From Mesorhizobium sp. SOD10 (GTDB taxonomy: Bacteria; Pseudomonadota; Alphaproteobacteria; Rhizobiales; Rhizobiaceae), in contig CCNA01000001.1 in the NCBI GenBank assembly GCA_000824805.1, positions 310,001-374,000 on the forward strand: a stretch of DNA of 64,000 nt. Direction: 5' to 3'. The position numbers were made by a program, and so were the translations under genes. A model generated the notes under the pieces. It had not been told where the DNA came from. It made no database searches and saw only the letters and a list, made by a program, of their open reading frames with translations. How positions within the stretch are numbered: position 1 is the first letter of the stretch; the number at the start of each line of letters is the position of its first letter. Below are positions 63,337 through 64,000 of this stretch, one piece after another.

Positions 63337-64000
63337 CATGAGCTACACCAATTTCACCCTCGACGTTGACGCCGACGGCATCGCTTTGATCACCTGGGAC
63401 ATGCCGGACCGCTCGATGAACGTCTTCACCGAGGAGGTGATGCGCGAGCTGAACGCCATTGTCGAGAAGGTGACCGCCGATGCCGCCGTCAAGGGCGTCG
63501 TCATCACCTCGGGCAAGGACTCTTTCTCCGGCGGCGCCGATATCGCCATGCTGCAGAAGATGCTGGCCACCTTCGCCGCCGAGAAAGAGAAGGATCTCGA
63601 GAAGGCGACCAGGGCGCTGTTCGAGAATGCAGGCTATATGACCGGCCTGTTCCGCAAGATCGAGACTTCCGGCAAGCCGTGGGTATCGGCGATCAACGGC
63701 ACTTGCATGGGCGGTGCCTTCGAGATGTCGCTCGCCTGCCACGGCCGCGTCGCCGCCGATTCCGACAAGGTGAAGATGGCGCTGCCCGAAGTGAAGATCG
63801 GCATCTTCCCCGGCGCCGGCGGCACCCAGCGCGTGCCGCGGCTGACCGACCAGCAGCAGGCGCTGCAGATGCTCACCACTGGGCAGAATCTCACGCCGCA
63901 GAAGGCGAAGGCGATGGGTCTGATCCACGAGATCGCCGAGCCCTCGAAGCTCGTCGAGACCGCCAAGGCGATGATCAAGAACGGCCTGAAGCCGGTGGCG
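63337..64000 (+). CDS. fadB: Multifunctional fatty-acid oxidation protein FadB-like, 5' part
   Basis: The window ends inside this gene after 221 codons. The visible part is a crotonase-type enoyl-CoA hydratase domain: [15 protein letters not shown] forms the oxyanion hole, and the two glutamates are in [12 protein letters not shown] and [15 protein letters not shown]. The context of dehydrogenases and thiolase indicates the hydratase/3-hydroxyacyl-CoA dehydrogenase fusion FadB. A stand-alone hydratase is possible because the second domain is outside the window. Confidence 0.85.

Overview
The window is a GC-rich, densely coded stretch of an alphaproteobacterial chromosome, most probably from Rhizobiales and close to Mesorhizobium. 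Pointers are the iron regulator Irr divergent from fabA-fabB-fabI, a PodJ-type polarity protein, a Tad pilus locus of the rhizobial type, a MerR/acyl-CoA dehydrogenase/thiolase/fadB cluster, and several degenerate copies of a short palindromic intergenic repeat of the rhizobial RIME kind. This assignment comes from gene content and recognised protein families, not from a database search. I see no rRNA, tRNA, CRISPR array, prophage or insertion sequence. The region is mainly housekeeping chromosome with some accessory metabolism.

Layout. 1-5.4 kb (+): end of rbfA, truB, a corA inserted in the usual truB-rpsO interval, rpsO and pnp (translation and RNA decay). 5.4-8.1 kb: an RsmC-like methyltransferase and, convergent, a membrane GGDEF/EAL protein with a degenerate cyclase motif. 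8.1-11.9 kb: fabI, fabB and fabA (-) divergent from irr and a DUF4260 membrane protein (+). 11.9-13.8 kb: a secreted SH3 protein and a D-2-hydroxyacid dehydrogenase. 13.8-25.1 kb (-): read from high to low coordinates, deoB, mutM, an enoyl-CoA hydratase, rpsT, dnaA, dnaN, recF, a MoeB/ThiF-like E1 enzyme, a GNAT acetyltransferase and the two aconitase-X subunits. 25.2-26.2 kb: a PhnD-like binding protein broken by a frameshift.

26.2-38.5 kb is a Tad/Flp pilus locus. Two TadE-like pseudopilin genes and a free-standing copy of the secretin N-terminal domain lie on the minus strand. The plus strand carries a 58-residue Flp pilin, the prepilin peptidase cpaA, then cpaB-cpaC-cpaD-cpaE-cpaF-tadB-tadC. 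A TadD-like TPR lipoprotein lies convergent at the end.

38.6-44.6 kb (+): M17 aminopeptidase, MarR-like regulator, NlpC/P60 hydrolase, and the ligase-associated helicase/PdeM nuclease pair. 44.6-50.4 kb: a cytoplasmic, SoeABC-like molybdopterin oxidoreductase operon with a small overlapping leader gene, and a divergent LysR regulator. 50.4-57.9 kb (-): read from high to low coordinates, podJ, a TauE/SafE-type (TSUP) exporter, a TIGR02186-like protein and a short Hsp70 homologue. The sulfite-oxidase-like operon and the possible sulfite exporter may belong to the same sulfur physiology. 58.3-64 kb (+): a MerR (LiuR-like) regulator, two acyl-CoA dehydrogenases, a thiolase and the start of fadB. 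Two similar palindromes, one before merR and one before the first dehydrogenase, look like the regulator's operators.

No clearly new defence or mobile system is visible. The best leads are the putative LiuR-type regulon sites, the duplicated secretin N-domain, the SoeABC-like operon with its small leader gene, the frameshifted phnD-like gene and the dispersed palindromic repeat family.
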